Shown: piece after piece, positions 30,741 to 38,162 of the stretch
Layout: each line of letters begins with the position of its first letter
Position numbering within the stretch: the stretch's first letter is position 1
Assembly (NCBI GenBank): GCA_015490805.1
Contig: WFXC01000014.1
Coordinates: 116,812-180,811, forward strand
DNA from: Candidatus Kapaibacterium sp.
GTDB lineage: Bacteria > Bacteroidota > Ignavibacteria > Kapaibacteriales > WFXC01
Length of the DNA stretch: 64,000 nucleotides
Direction: 5' to 3'
Translations under genes and position numbers: made by a program
The notes under the pieces: generated by a model
Told to the model about the DNA's origin: nothing
Seen by the model: only the letters and a program-made list of their open reading frames with translations
Databases searched by the model: none

Positions 30741-31100
30741 TCACCCAGTGTTTGTAGGTACTTCACTGGTCGCCCTGTCATCTTCTAAACGAAACGCTTG
30801 CGCCCAGGCATCCCGCAACTCTTGAATAATGTGTAAAGCTTCATCAAAGCGCCGTTGCATTACCAACCGCTTGCAATAATCATACAACTGATACAGGCGG
30901 GTTGCCGGTTCCTCGTACTCAAAATTTAAAGCGTTGATCAATGCATCCAGTACTGCATTCATTTTCGGAATATCTCGCCGCTTACACGCCACGATAAAAA
31001 GATCATACGTTTTGAGAATGATTTTCTCTCGACTCCACTGCAGGACTTCTTGCTCCAGATATCCACTTACCAAATTTTTTCGCGCTACAGACTGCTCCAT
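30741..31100 (-). CDS. fliS: Flagellin export chaperone
   Basis: About 119 residues. ATG 31100 is preferred over an ATG at 31109 because GGGAT is spaced 8 nt before it. FliS pattern: NLVSGYLEQEVLQWSREKIILKTYDLFIVAC (as blocks YLEQEVLQWSREKI and LKTYDLFIVACK), MNAVLDALINALNFEYEEPATRLYQLYDYC with the usual LYxYCxRxL helix. It binds flagellin in the cytoplasm and prevents early polymerisation. A GTCGATAA box about 45 nt upstream resembles a sigma-28 -10 element, but no matching -35 is seen. fliD follows. Confidence 0.88.
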   Translation of the reverse strand: MEQSVARKNLVSGYLEQEVLQWSREKIILKTYDLFIVACKRRDIPKMNAVLDALINALNFEYEEPATRLYQLYDYCKRLVMQRRFDEALHIIQELRDAWAQAFRLEDDRATSEVPTNTG

Positions 31101-31180
31101 CAACAACATCCCTGTTGTTTACCACTTCCACTTACCACACTCATTATCGACGCTTTAAGCAGCTGCTCAAGAAATACAGA

Positions 31181-31209
31181 AGCGGGGAAGCTGGGTTAAC
31201 TTCCCCGCT
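31181..31209 (-). terminator. Terminator hairpin after flagellin
   Basis: AGCGGGGAAG (31181-31190) pairs perfectly with CTTCCCCGCT (31200-31209) around a 9-nt loop. It starts 12 bp after the flagellin stop on the - strand. The following - strand bases are T-rich but not a clean run (TCTGTATTTCTT), so part of the transcription may continue into fliS. Confidence 0.75.
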
Positions 31210-31221
31210 GAAGTTTATCTC

Positions 31222-32136
31222 TTACACTAACAACTGCAGAAATACCTGCGGAAACTGATTCGCCTGCGCCAGTGAAATTACCGAACTCTGTTGCAGGAAT
31301 TGAGCTTTGATTAATTCCAGTTGCTCCAACGCAACATCGGCATCTTCAATCCGAGAAATTGCCGCGTTGTAGTTGGTAATCTGGGTTTGCAATGCTGCTT
31401 CCTGGGAATCCAAACGATTGGTAATTCCTCCAATGTAAGCAGCAAAATTAGTAATGTTATCCAGCGCAGTCGCCAAACTGGATAAAGTAGTAGAAATCTG
31501 TGTCGAAGAAAATATGCCAAGGTCACTGGCACTGACCGCATTCAAACTGGTAAGATCCAAGCCAGTTACGCCAGCAAAATTCGAGTTTCCTTGAACATTC
31601 AAATTCACAGCAAAGCTGTTCGCAGTTGTCAAATCAATTCCAATGGTAATCAACGTATTATCTGCTCGGAATCCAATTACGAAATCGGCAGAAAACGTAT
31701 TCGCTAATAGCTCTTTGCCACCGAAGACGGTAGAATTCACAACCGTCTGGATCTGCTCAGCCAGTCGATAAGCCGCTTGTGCCAACGACACTTTTTCATC
31801 AGTTCCTAAGGCACCAGAAGCTGCTGACGACGCTGCCTCTTTAATCTTAGTTACCAAACTACTAATATTATCCAACCCATCCATAGCGATTCCCGTCACA
31901 TTCTTCGCATCGCCGACCGCATTCAAAGCGGAACGGAGCGAGCCAACTCGAGAGAGCAATGCGCGGGAGGTAATATATCCGGCAACATCATCTGCTGGAG
32001 AGTTAATCCGCTTCCCTGTGGAAAGACGCAACTGACGGAGCGCGATCTGCTGATTCGCTGCCTGCAAGGCATTATACGCGTTCTCTGCGGGCGTATTTGT
32101 TCGAATTCGTCCACCGCCAAAGATCGCTAATGGCAT
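31222..32136 (-). CDS. fliC: Flagellin
   Basis: 304 residues, a short flagellin. The conserved N-terminal D0/D1 (~1-145; ENAYNALQAANQQIALRQLRLSTGKRINSPADDVAGY, given as motif blocks NPADD-like INSPADD and LSTGKRIN) and C-terminal D1/D0 (~215-304; RLDSQEAALQTQITNYNAA, IEDADVALEQLELIKAQFLQQ, ending SLAQANQFPQVFLQLLV) are present with a small variable centre. AAAGGGTGG precedes the ATG. The N-terminus MPLAIFGGGRIRTNTPA is longer than in enteric flagellins but usual in Chlorobi-type ones. It is transcribed alone from a sigma-28-type promoter. Confidence 0.95.
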   Translation of the reverse strand: MPLAIFGGGRIRTNTPAENAYNALQAANQQIALRQLRLSTGKRINSPADDVAGYITSRALLSRVGSLRSALNAVGDAKNVTGIAMDGLDNISSLVTKIKEAASSAASGALGTDEKVSLAQAAYRLAEQIQTVVNSTVFGGKELLANTFSADFVIGFRADNTLITIGIDLTTANSFAVNLNVQGNSNFAGVTGLDLTSLNAVSASDLGIFSSTQISTTLSSLATALDNITNFAAYIGGITNRLDSQEAALQTQITNYNAAISRIEDADVALEQLELIKAQFLQQSSVISLAQANQFPQVFLQLLV

Positions 32137-32198
32137 TCTGCCACCCTTTCTTTGATTCCAGGCTACGGCATCCTGCCGAGTCCATTATCCTATTGCTA

Positions 32199-32227
32199 TA
32201 ATTCGGACGTTTTGTTGGGAACTTTAA
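32199..32227 (-). promoter_or_regulatory. Sigma-28 (FliA)-type promoter of flagellin
   Basis: On the - strand TTAAAGTT (32227-32220) is followed, after 13 nt, by CCGA (32206-32203). This is exactly the spacing of the known sigma-28 consensus TAAAGTTT-N11-GCCGATAA. The remaining -10 bases (AATT) are only partly consensus. A transcript from here would have a leader of ~60 nt before the flagellin ATG. Confidence 0.75.
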
Positions 32228-32277
32228 TTTTGACTCCTCTGCACGGTTTTCCCCTGCGAATTGCTCCCTGCCCACTG

Positions 32278-32315
32278 TTGAACACGTTGCTCAGATACTG
32301 GTATCCCTACCAGTG
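32278..32315 (-). repeat. 3' flank shared with the second tRNA-Leu
   Basis: The 38 nt following the tRNA-Leu on the - strand match, at about 34 of 39 positions (counting the discriminator base), the flank of the other tRNA-Leu (38109-38146). Both end in ACGTGTTCAA. In this copy CTGGTA-GGGA-TACCAG can form a small hairpin. Confidence 0.75.
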
Positions 32316-32400
32316 TGCGAACGGGGGAGGAGTCGAACCCCTATGGGTACAGCCTACCAAACCCTAAGTCTGGCGCGTCTACCAGTTCCGCCACCTCCGC
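32316..32400 (-). tRNA. tRNA-Leu (anticodon UAG), degenerate-looking copy
   Basis: On the - strand the 85-nt sequence begins GCGGAGGTGGCGGAACTGG and has anticodon stem CCAGA/TTTGG around loop CTTAGGG (anticodon TAG, reading CUA). It looks damaged next to the copy at 38026-38108. The acceptor strands GCGGAGG and CGTTCGC pair with one mismatch and one wobble, the outer T-stem pair is A-C, there is a G at position 38, and the run of five C's between T stem and acceptor gives two extra bases. A homopolymer miscall (five instead of three) would repair the last problem. It may be a pseudo-tRNA. Confidence 0.7.
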
Positions 32401-32490
32401 TTTACACAAAAATATCCCACAAAACACTCATTTTGACCATTCGTCACATTCTCCGCAGCGCTTCGGCTTTGGGTCCATCGAACGAAGGGA

Positions 32491-33192
32491 ATGGAGATGA
32501 AGATCCGGAGGAAACAACTGGAAGAGATGATCTTAGACGGAGAATCCTCAACGCTCGAATTCAAGCGAAAGTTCACCACTCCTGAAAAGATTGCCCGTGA
32601 AATGATCGCTTTTGCCAATACCAGCGGTGGCTACTTGTTGATTGGGGTTGACGACGACCGCTCGATTATTGGAATAGAAAGTGAAAAAGAGCAACTGGAA
32701 CTGCTCCAATTTGTTTGTGACTTCTATATTGATCCGCCAATGCATTATCAAACCGCTATTGTGGAATTGAACGGCAAAGACATTTTGGTAATTCACATTC
32801 CCGAAAGCTCTTGCAAGCCTCACCGCTTGGTTGAGCATCCTTATCAAAAGCCCCATCAGCGAAAGGTGTTCATCCGGCAGAACGACAAATCCGTTATCGC
32901 CACTCGCGAAATGGTCCGGTTCCTGGAAGCTCAATCACGGGAAGACCGGGAAGAACTGCTGTTTGTGATGGGAAATAATGAGAAGCTACTGTTTGCCTAT
33001 TTGGACCGCCACGAGCGCATTACTGCCAAAGAATTTTCTCGCCTGGTAAACATCTCCGAACGGCGCGCAGCACGAAAACTCTGGCACCTGGTGCGTATTG
33101 GCATCCTTGCTTTTCACCAAAACAATGGGCAGGAATACTATACGTTCTTTGACGACCCTCGCAAATCGGGCAGAACAATCAAACAGAAGTGA
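32491..33192 (+). CDS. AlbA_2-domain protein with winged-helix tail
   Basis: 233 residues (ATG 32491; an ATG two codons later, 32497, is better spaced from AAGGGA). N-terminal Schlafen AlbA_2 domain, ~residues 5-130: ESSTLEFKRKFTTPEKIAREMIAFANTSGGYLLIGVDDD (blocks LEFKRKF, AFANTSGGYLLIGVDD), ILVIHIPESSCKPHRL and KVFIRQNDKSVIATREM. The C-terminal ~70 residues look like a winged helix (ITAKEFSRLVNISERRAARKLWHLVRIGIL as blocks). Such proteins are often called putative transcriptional regulators or ATP-binding proteins; no function is established. It is 16 bp upstream of the BatA-like gene, so the pair may be an operon. Confidence 0.8.
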   Translation: MEMKIRRKQLEEMILDGESSTLEFKRKFTTPEKIAREMIAFANTSGGYLLIGVDDDRSIIGIESEKEQLELLQFVCDFYIDPPMHYQTAIVELNGKDILVIHIPESSCKPHRLVEHPYQKPHQRKVFIRQNDKSVIATREMVRFLEAQSREDREELLFVMGNNEKLLFAYLDRHERITAKEFSRLVNISERRAARKLWHLVRIGILAFHQNNGQEYYTFFDDPRKSGRTIKQK

Positions 33193-33208
33193 AAAGGACA
33201 CATAAGGA

Positions 33209-35302
33209 ATGAATTTTCTCAACCCTGCCGCTCTGCTCGCCCTGGTAGCTGCCGGCATTCCCATTGTCCTGCACCTGCTGAATTTGCGAAAATTACGGGT
33301 AATGCCGTTTAGCTCCACGGCTCTGCTTCAGGAACTGCAAAAATCACAGATCCGGAAACTGCAATTGCGGCAACTACTGCTTCTGATTCTCCGCACGCTC
33401 CTCATTATATTCCTGGTACTAGCAGCCGCCCGCCCGGTTGCAGAAATTTCCCTGCCGGGACTGAGTGCTCAGGCATCCAGCAGCACGCTGATCCTGCTGG
33501 ATAATTCCTTCAGTATGGAAATTGCTGATCCGCAGGGAGAACGATTTCAGCAAGCCAAAGATGGGGTTGCGCAATTTTTGCAAACGGCATCCGGCAATGA
33601 TGAGTTCGCCCTTTTGTTGATGGCTGATCTCTCCAACCAGCGATGGGAAGAATTCACCCGCGACCGCTCCGTTCTGTATACCGCTTTGCCCACAATGAAA
33701 ATTGCGTACACAACAGCGAAGCTCTTTCCCGCCCTGCAAAAGGCGGCAGCGATACTTGCAACCGCGCAGAATATCAACAAAAACGTCTTCATCGTATCCG
33801 ATTTTCAGCAGGTAAATTTCGCTGGTTTGCAGGATTCCGTTCACCTGTTCAGTGAGGACACCCATATTTTCCTTCTACCTATTGGCCAGAGTCACAGCAT
33901 TGAGCAAAACATCTCGATCGACACGGCGATCGTGCTGACCCGAATTTTTGAACAGTCCAAACCAGTCAATGTTCAGGTCCGGCTTCGTAACCACAGCGAT
34001 GCACCAGCCGAAAACGTCGTTGTCAGTATGCTCTTCAACGGACAGCGGGTCATCCAGCGTGCAGTCAACATCCCGCCCAATGCAACCACCACCATCGAAT
34101 TATCGGCCGTACCGACAATGCGGGGAGCAATCCGGGGTATTATCGAGGTAGAAGGCGATGTCCTGGATGCCGACAATCGATTTTTCTTTGGATTTACGAT
34201 ACCGGAACACCCTCGCATTGCGCTCATTGGACAGCCTGACGAACGGCGCCTGCTCCATCTGGCATTGCAACCAGACACCAATTTTCAGCAGTTACAGGTT
34301 ACTCCCGTAACGCCTGAGGAACTGCCGACCTTAGACCTTTCGCAGTTCGAGGTCCTGTTCCTCATCGATATTCCCCGCATTACTCCATCCTTAGCGGAGC
34401 AATTGCGCCAGTACGTGCTGGATGGAGGAAATCTCGCCATTTTTCCGGGACCCAGGATCGATACATCGAACTATAATGCGGTGTTTCTTCCTGCGCTGGG
34501 ATTGAGCTCAGTCCATCTGCGACAGTATGGAAGAAATCACCCGGCACGGTTCAGCAAGCTGGATTTGCATCATCCCTTGTTTGCCGGCGTTTTCCGCGGC
34601 ACCACGCAGCAACAGATTCCCGAAAGTCCGGAGATCTGGGAGGCAGCTATGGTTGCTGGAGAGCAAAGCATTATCAGCCTCAGCGACGGACCATTTCTCT
34701 CTGAAACCCGGCTTGGCAATGGTCGCATCCTCTTTTTTGCGGTCCCCCCAACGACGGAATGGAGCAACTTTCCCCTGACCGGTATTTTCGTCACCCTTGC
34801 CTTTCGGACTGCTCAATATCTTTCCGCAACGGAGATGCTGGGCGCTCAATTTCTGGTTGGGGAACCAATCCAATTGCTCCTTCCCCGAAAAGCAGCGGCA
34901 GCGGGCAGCGTCACGCTCATTGCACCCGATAGCTCACAAATGAAAGCGCGAATTTCCCAATTGCCCGAAGGAGCTGTGTTGTCACTTCCACCATTCACAA
35001 CGCCGGGCACCTGGCTGGTCACCACGCCGGATGGCAAATTACTGACGCTTTTATCGTGCAATGTTCCTGCTGCCGAGTCGGATTTGCAACTTGTAGCTTC
35101 GGAAGAATTACCCAAACAGTTTGGCACCGTGATCAATCCTGAGAATGTCCACGTTCTCCAATCGGCGCAACAATTACGCGCTGCGCTGCAAGCCGGTACA
35201 TTGACCTCCGAATTGTGGAAATTATTTGCAGTGCTGGCACTTATATGTGCTGTGGCGGAAATGCTCATTGCGAAAGCCTGGCGTGATGAGCTTCCCGACT
35301 AA
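33209..35302 (+). CDS. BatA-N-terminal / VWA membrane protein
   Basis: 697 residues. The N-terminus is the BatA-type double-helix motif (MNFLNPAALLALVAAGIPIVLHLL, then VMPFSSTALLQEL, LRQLLLLILRTLLIIFLVLAAARP). A VWA domain follows (~residues 90-260) with an intact MIDAS D98-N-S-F-S102, then Ig-like and glutamine-amidotransferase-like stretches (ALIGQPDERRLLHLAL, LDGGNLAIFPGPRID) and a final membrane helix (LWKLFAVLALICAVAEMLIAK). This is the layout of the long Bat-like proteins of Bacteroidota. The usual partners (MoxR ATPase, DUF58 protein, other Bat genes) are not in the window. Start ATG 33209 follows AAGGA. Confidence 0.85.
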   Translation: MNFLNPAALLALVAAGIPIVLHLLNLRKLRVMPFSSTALLQELQKSQIRKLQLRQLLLLILRTLLIIFLVLAAARPVAEISLPGLSAQASSSTLILLDNSFSMEIADPQGERFQQAKDGVAQFLQTASGNDEFALLLMADLSNQRWEEFTRDRSVLYTALPTMKIAYTTAKLFPALQKAAAILATAQNINKNVFIVSDFQQVNFAGLQDSVHLFSEDTHIFLLPIGQSHSIEQNISIDTAIVLTRIFEQSKPVNVQVRLRNHSDAPAENVVVSMLFNGQRVIQRAVNIPPNATTTIELSAVPTMRGAIRGIIEVEGDVLDADNRFFFGFTIPEHPRIALIGQPDERRLLHLALQPDTNFQQLQVTPVTPEELPTLDLSQFEVLFLIDIPRITPSLAEQLRQYVLDGGNLAIFPGPRIDTSNYNAVFLPALGLSSVHLRQYGRNHPARFSKLDLHHPLFAGVFRGTTQQQIPESPEIWEAAMVAGEQSIISLSDGPFLSETRLGNGRILFFAVPPTTEWSNFPLTGIFVTLAFRTAQYLSATEMLGAQFLVGEPIQLLLPRKAAAAGSVTLIAPDSSQMKARISQLPEGAVLSLPPFTTPGTWLVTTPDGKLLTLLSCNVPAAESDLQLVASEELPKQFGTVINPENVHVLQSAQQLRAALQAGTLTSELWKLFAVLALICAVAEMLIAKAWRDELPD

Positions 35303-35342
35303 TCCCTCAATCTTTCTACCTTCAATAGCAGCTCAGATCACC

Positions 35343-35831
35343 CTACTCCTCCGAATCGGCTGCTGGCTCCGACACAGTGGAAGTTCCGTCTGCCACGATC
35401 GACTCCGCTGGATGGTCTGCTGCCTGCCGATTTTCTTCCAGTGCCCGCCGTAGCACCGCCGGAATCGGCACCGGCGTTCGCGTCTGGATATCCACTGTGA
35501 CCATCACGCAGTACCCTTTTGCCAGCAACTCATCACTCTGATCTCGCCGGACAGCAAAGCCCAGCTTATAGGACGTAGTCCCGATATGCTCTGTCCACAA
35601 CTCAATCCGGAGTAAATCATCCAGCAAGGCTGGCTGCTCATATTCACAATGGAACACCCGCCGCACAGGATACACTCCCCATTGGTCAAAAGTTCGCTGA
35701 CTATACGCCATATTGTACGTGCGCAGCCATTCAGTTTCAGCAATTTCATAAAACCGAATGTAGTTGCCAAAGTACAAAATGCTGGCATCGTCAACATCAC
35801 TCCATCGAACTCGCTCGGTAATCGCAAACAT
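35343..35831 (-). CDS. Hotdog-fold acyl-CoA thioesterase
   Basis: 162 residues. YbgC/4-hydroxybenzoyl-CoA thioesterase type: ERVRWSDVDDASILYFGNYIRFYEIAETEWLR, with the catalytic Asp in the DVDDASILYFGNY motif where Gly-His is usual in many relatives (D-x-x-x-x-L/V-Y/F-F/H), then HCEYEQPALLDDLLRIELWTE and AKGYCVMVTVDIQTRTPVPIP. It hydrolyses a thioester of unknown acyl chain, cytoplasmic. It is the third gene of the hpnE-SDR-thioesterase run, 4 bp downstream of the SDR gene. The C-terminal ~25 residues are acidic and variable. Confidence 0.8.
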   Translation of the reverse strand: MFAITERVRWSDVDDASILYFGNYIRFYEIAETEWLRTYNMAYSQRTFDQWGVYPVRRVFHCEYEQPALLDDLLRIELWTEHIGTTSYKLGFAVRRDQSDELLAKGYCVMVTVDIQTRTPVPIPAVLRRALEENRQAADHPAESIVADGTSTVSEPAADSEE

Positions 35832-35835
35832 CCGA

Positions 35836-36633
35836 TCACTTCCGTTTGTTCAACTGTCGACGGTATAAAGACGCTGCTATCCGTGCTGCTGTGGTTTTTG
35901 GCATCCACTGGGAAAACCGGGCAATCCATCGGTTCAACGCACCGGGAATAATGAGTGCTTTGCCGCGCTCCAGTTGCCGCATTGTGTACCGAACTACGGT
36001 CTCCGGATCCATTAAGCGCAACGGAAAGGGTGGACGGTTCGACATCTGCGCAGTGTCAAAAAATCCGGTCGCAACTGGTCCGGGACAGCAGCAGCTTACC
36101 TGAACACCCGTACCATCCAGCTCTGCACGCAGCGCCAGTGCAGAATGTAATTGCAGCGCCTTCGCCGCAGCATACACATTCAGAAAAGGCACCGGTGCAA
36201 AAGCAGCCGTTGAGGCAATAAACAGAATCGTTGCTGGCGGCGCTTCCAGCAGCCGTGGCAGAATTCGGCGGGTAAAGCACAAAGGGAACAGGTCGTGAAC
36301 CGCTATTTGCTCCTCGATACTCTCTTCGGGCAACTGATGAAATGCGCCAAATGCGCCGAACCCCGCATTGTGAATGATCAACCGCGGCACGATTTGCACA
36401 GTATCCAGCCACTCCATCACGTCTGCTACGGCAGACGGCTGCGTTAAATCACACGACAGGGTCAAAACATCAGCAGCATACTGCGTCCGTATGTGATCCG
36501 CAGCCTTTTGCAAACGCTCCGCTGACCGGCTTACCAACAACAAGGCATCGCCTCGCTGTGCGCAGTAGCGTGCAAACTGGAATCCGATCCCGGAGGAGGC
36601 TCCTGTTATGAAGACATATCGCTTTGCAGCCAT
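35836..36633 (-). CDS. Short-chain dehydrogenase/reductase
   Basis: 265 residues, classical SDR. Cofactor motif TGASSGIG (~residues 10-17) with RS after beta-2 (SRSAERL), which favours NADP(H). NAG motif HNAGFGAFG, catalytic Ser in FIASTAAFAP, and YAAAK with catalytic Tyr and Lys (~155-159). PGPVATGF follows. It resembles the DltE/YqjQ-like group acting on lipid or unknown carbonyl substrates. It overlaps the 3' end of hpnE by 28 bp and is followed by a thioesterase, so a lipid-related operon is plausible, though no substrate can be named. Confidence 0.85.
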   Translation of the reverse strand: MAAKRYVFITGASSGIGFQFARYCAQRGDALLLVSRSAERLQKAADHIRTQYAADVLTLSCDLTQPSAVADVMEWLDTVQIVPRLIIHNAGFGAFGAFHQLPEESIEEQIAVHDLFPLCFTRRILPRLLEAPPATILFIASTAAFAPVPFLNVYAAAKALQLHSALALRAELDGTGVQVSCCCPGPVATGFFDTAQMSNRPPFPLRLMDPETVVRYTMRQLERGKALIIPGALNRWIARFSQWMPKTTAARIAASLYRRQLNKRK

Positions 36634-37943
36634 CCACTGGCTCCTTTTTGTAAATACTGCTGCACCGCTGTTGCTGCCAATACCCCACTATAGGCGGCAC
36701 TCTCAATCGTTGCCGGCAATCCAGTTTGAATCCAATCACCTGCCAGAAAGACGTTTCGCAACGGCGTCCGAACCGAAGGACGCTGCAACTGAACAGCTGG
36801 TGTGAACACTGGCGTTGCTTTTACTTCCTTCATCACTCGAAAGTGTGCTGGACGCACGGACGGCGGCAATCGAAAAACAGATCGGACCTCTTCCCAGCAG
36901 TGTTCGACCAACTGAGGAACAGGGGTGGACAGCAGATCACGGGCAGCACTGATCACCAGAACCAGCGACGTTTGAAACTGCGAACTTGTCTGAAACTGGA
37001 GCCGCTGGCGATGGAACACCCATTGTACGATTGTTCCTACCAACGCAGTCATTGGCGGCAAAGGCAACTCCTCTGCGAACCACAAGTATATGCTGAAAAT
37101 CGGCGAGTAATCCAGAGGCGGCACAGTAATCGGCACACCCAGTTTTTGCAAAGCGTATGGCGGGACAGCGAGCACCACCACATCTGCCGGCACTATCTCT
37201 CCCCCTCGAAGCTGCACCCCTGCGGCGCTGTCACCATTCAAACACACCTGTCCCACCGCAGCTTGCAGCCGCACCGCTCCACCATACCGCTGTATCCACG
37301 ATGTTACGGGTGCTATCAATGCACTCAGTCCCCGGCGAGGAATCACGAACGCTCCTTCGTACACCGACCCCAGAAATGCCTGCTGCACAACCGTTCGCAA
37401 AAGCGACACATCGACATCGGATGGTTCCGCATTGAGGGTTGCAAGGATCAGCGGACGCCAGAAGATCCGGTACAATGCTGGCGTTTGCCGAACTTTTCGC
37501 AGAAACTGCTCACAGGATTGCCCGGCAGATGCACTGGTTACCAATTTCGTAATCCCATAGATCAGGCGCCATCGATCGGGAATGGAGAGCAGCGAGAAAC
37601 GCGCCAGCGCCCGGAGAAACCGAGCGGCTGCGGGCATTCTGAGTCCGGGCGATAACACAGCAGCTTTTCCTTCGACGGTTCGAAAACGGATCTGCCAATC
37701 CCGCCACTGATACAGCCATTGGGAGGTTCCCAGATCAGCCAGCAATTGCAGCGTCGTCTGATAGCATCCCATCAACAGATGCTGTCCGGTGTCGACCTCT
37801 TCCCCCGAAACACGATCTACAAGGGAACTGGCGCGTCCCCCTAAGACCGACCGCTGTTCCAGCAACAATACCTGACAAATGGGCGCTAATTTCCACGCTG
37901 CCGCTATCCCAGCAATCCCGCCACCAACAACGATGCACCGCAC
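36606..37943 (-). CDS. hpnE: Hydroxysqualene dehydroxylase
   Basis: 445 residues from GTG 37943 (GGAAGGA ~7 nt upstream, MRCIVVGGGIAGIAAAW start). The open frame runs on to 38273 across the opposite-strand tRNA-Leu, which cannot be coding. It is an FAD-dependent amine-oxidase-type enzyme: GGGIAGIAAAWKL, LLLEQRSVLGGRASS, and the HpnE hallmark DTGQHLLMGCYQTTLQLLADLG (blocks DTGQHLLMGCY), ending FLAGDWIQTGLPATIESAAYSG. It removes the hydroxyl from hydroxysqualene to give squalene, the precursor of hopanoids. The partner genes hpnC, hpnD and shc are not in the window. The stop overlaps the SDR start. Confidence 0.85.
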   Translation of the reverse strand: MRCIVVGGGIAGIAAAWKLAPICQVLLLEQRSVLGGRASSLVDRVSGEEVDTGQHLLMGCYQTTLQLLADLGTSQWLYQWRDWQIRFRTVEGKAAVLSPGLRMPAAARFLRALARFSLLSIPDRWRLIYGITKLVTSASAGQSCEQFLRKVRQTPALYRIFWRPLILATLNAEPSDVDVSLLRTVVQQAFLGSVYEGAFVIPRRGLSALIAPVTSWIQRYGGAVRLQAAVGQVCLNGDSAAGVQLRGGEIVPADVVVLAVPPYALQKLGVPITVPPLDYSPIFSIYLWFAEELPLPPMTALVGTIVQWVFHRQRLQFQTSSQFQTSLVLVISAARDLLSTPVPQLVEHCWEEVRSVFRLPPSVRPAHFRVMKEVKATPVFTPAVQLQRPSVRTPLRNVFLAGDWIQTGLPATIESAAYSGVLAATAVQQYLQKGASGWLQSDMSS

Positions 37944-38025
37944 AACTGCTTCCTTCCGAAAAATAAAACGACAGCAAAAACGGTCATTTGAAGCTTTGTA
38001 GTGTTCAACACAAACGTGCATTGAA

Positions 38026-38108
38026 GCGGACGTGGCGGAACTGGTAGACGCGCCAGACTTAGGATCTGGTGGGCTGTGCCCGTGGGAGTTCGACTCTCCC
38101 CGTCCGCA
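38026..38108 (+). tRNA. tRNA-Leu (anticodon UAG), intact copy
   Basis: 83 nt. Acceptor GCGGACG/CGTCCGC pairs fully; D arm GCGG-type with GGTAGACGC; anticodon stem CCAGA/TCTGG around loop CTTAGGA (anticodon TAG); variable arm GGGCTGTGCCC; T stem GGGAG/CTCCC with loop TTCGACT; discriminator A. CCA is not encoded. Confidence 0.95.
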
Positions 38109-38146
38109 CACTGGTAGGGGCGCCAGCATCTGAGAAACGTGTTCAA
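38109..38146 (+). repeat. 3' flank shared with the degenerate tRNA-Leu
   Basis: This copy of the shared tRNA-Leu flank differs from the copy at 32278-32315 (- strand) at about five positions and runs up to the trigger factor gene. The hairpin is weaker here: CTGG at 38110-38113 pairs with CCAG further on. Confidence 0.7.
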
Positions 38147-38162
38147 TAAATGCAACAGTTGG

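Noticed and set aside
31140..31160. GTCGATAA as sigma-28 promoter of fliS
   Set aside because: The -10-like box is good, but no TAAA-type -35 at the right distance; mentioned in the fliS entry only.
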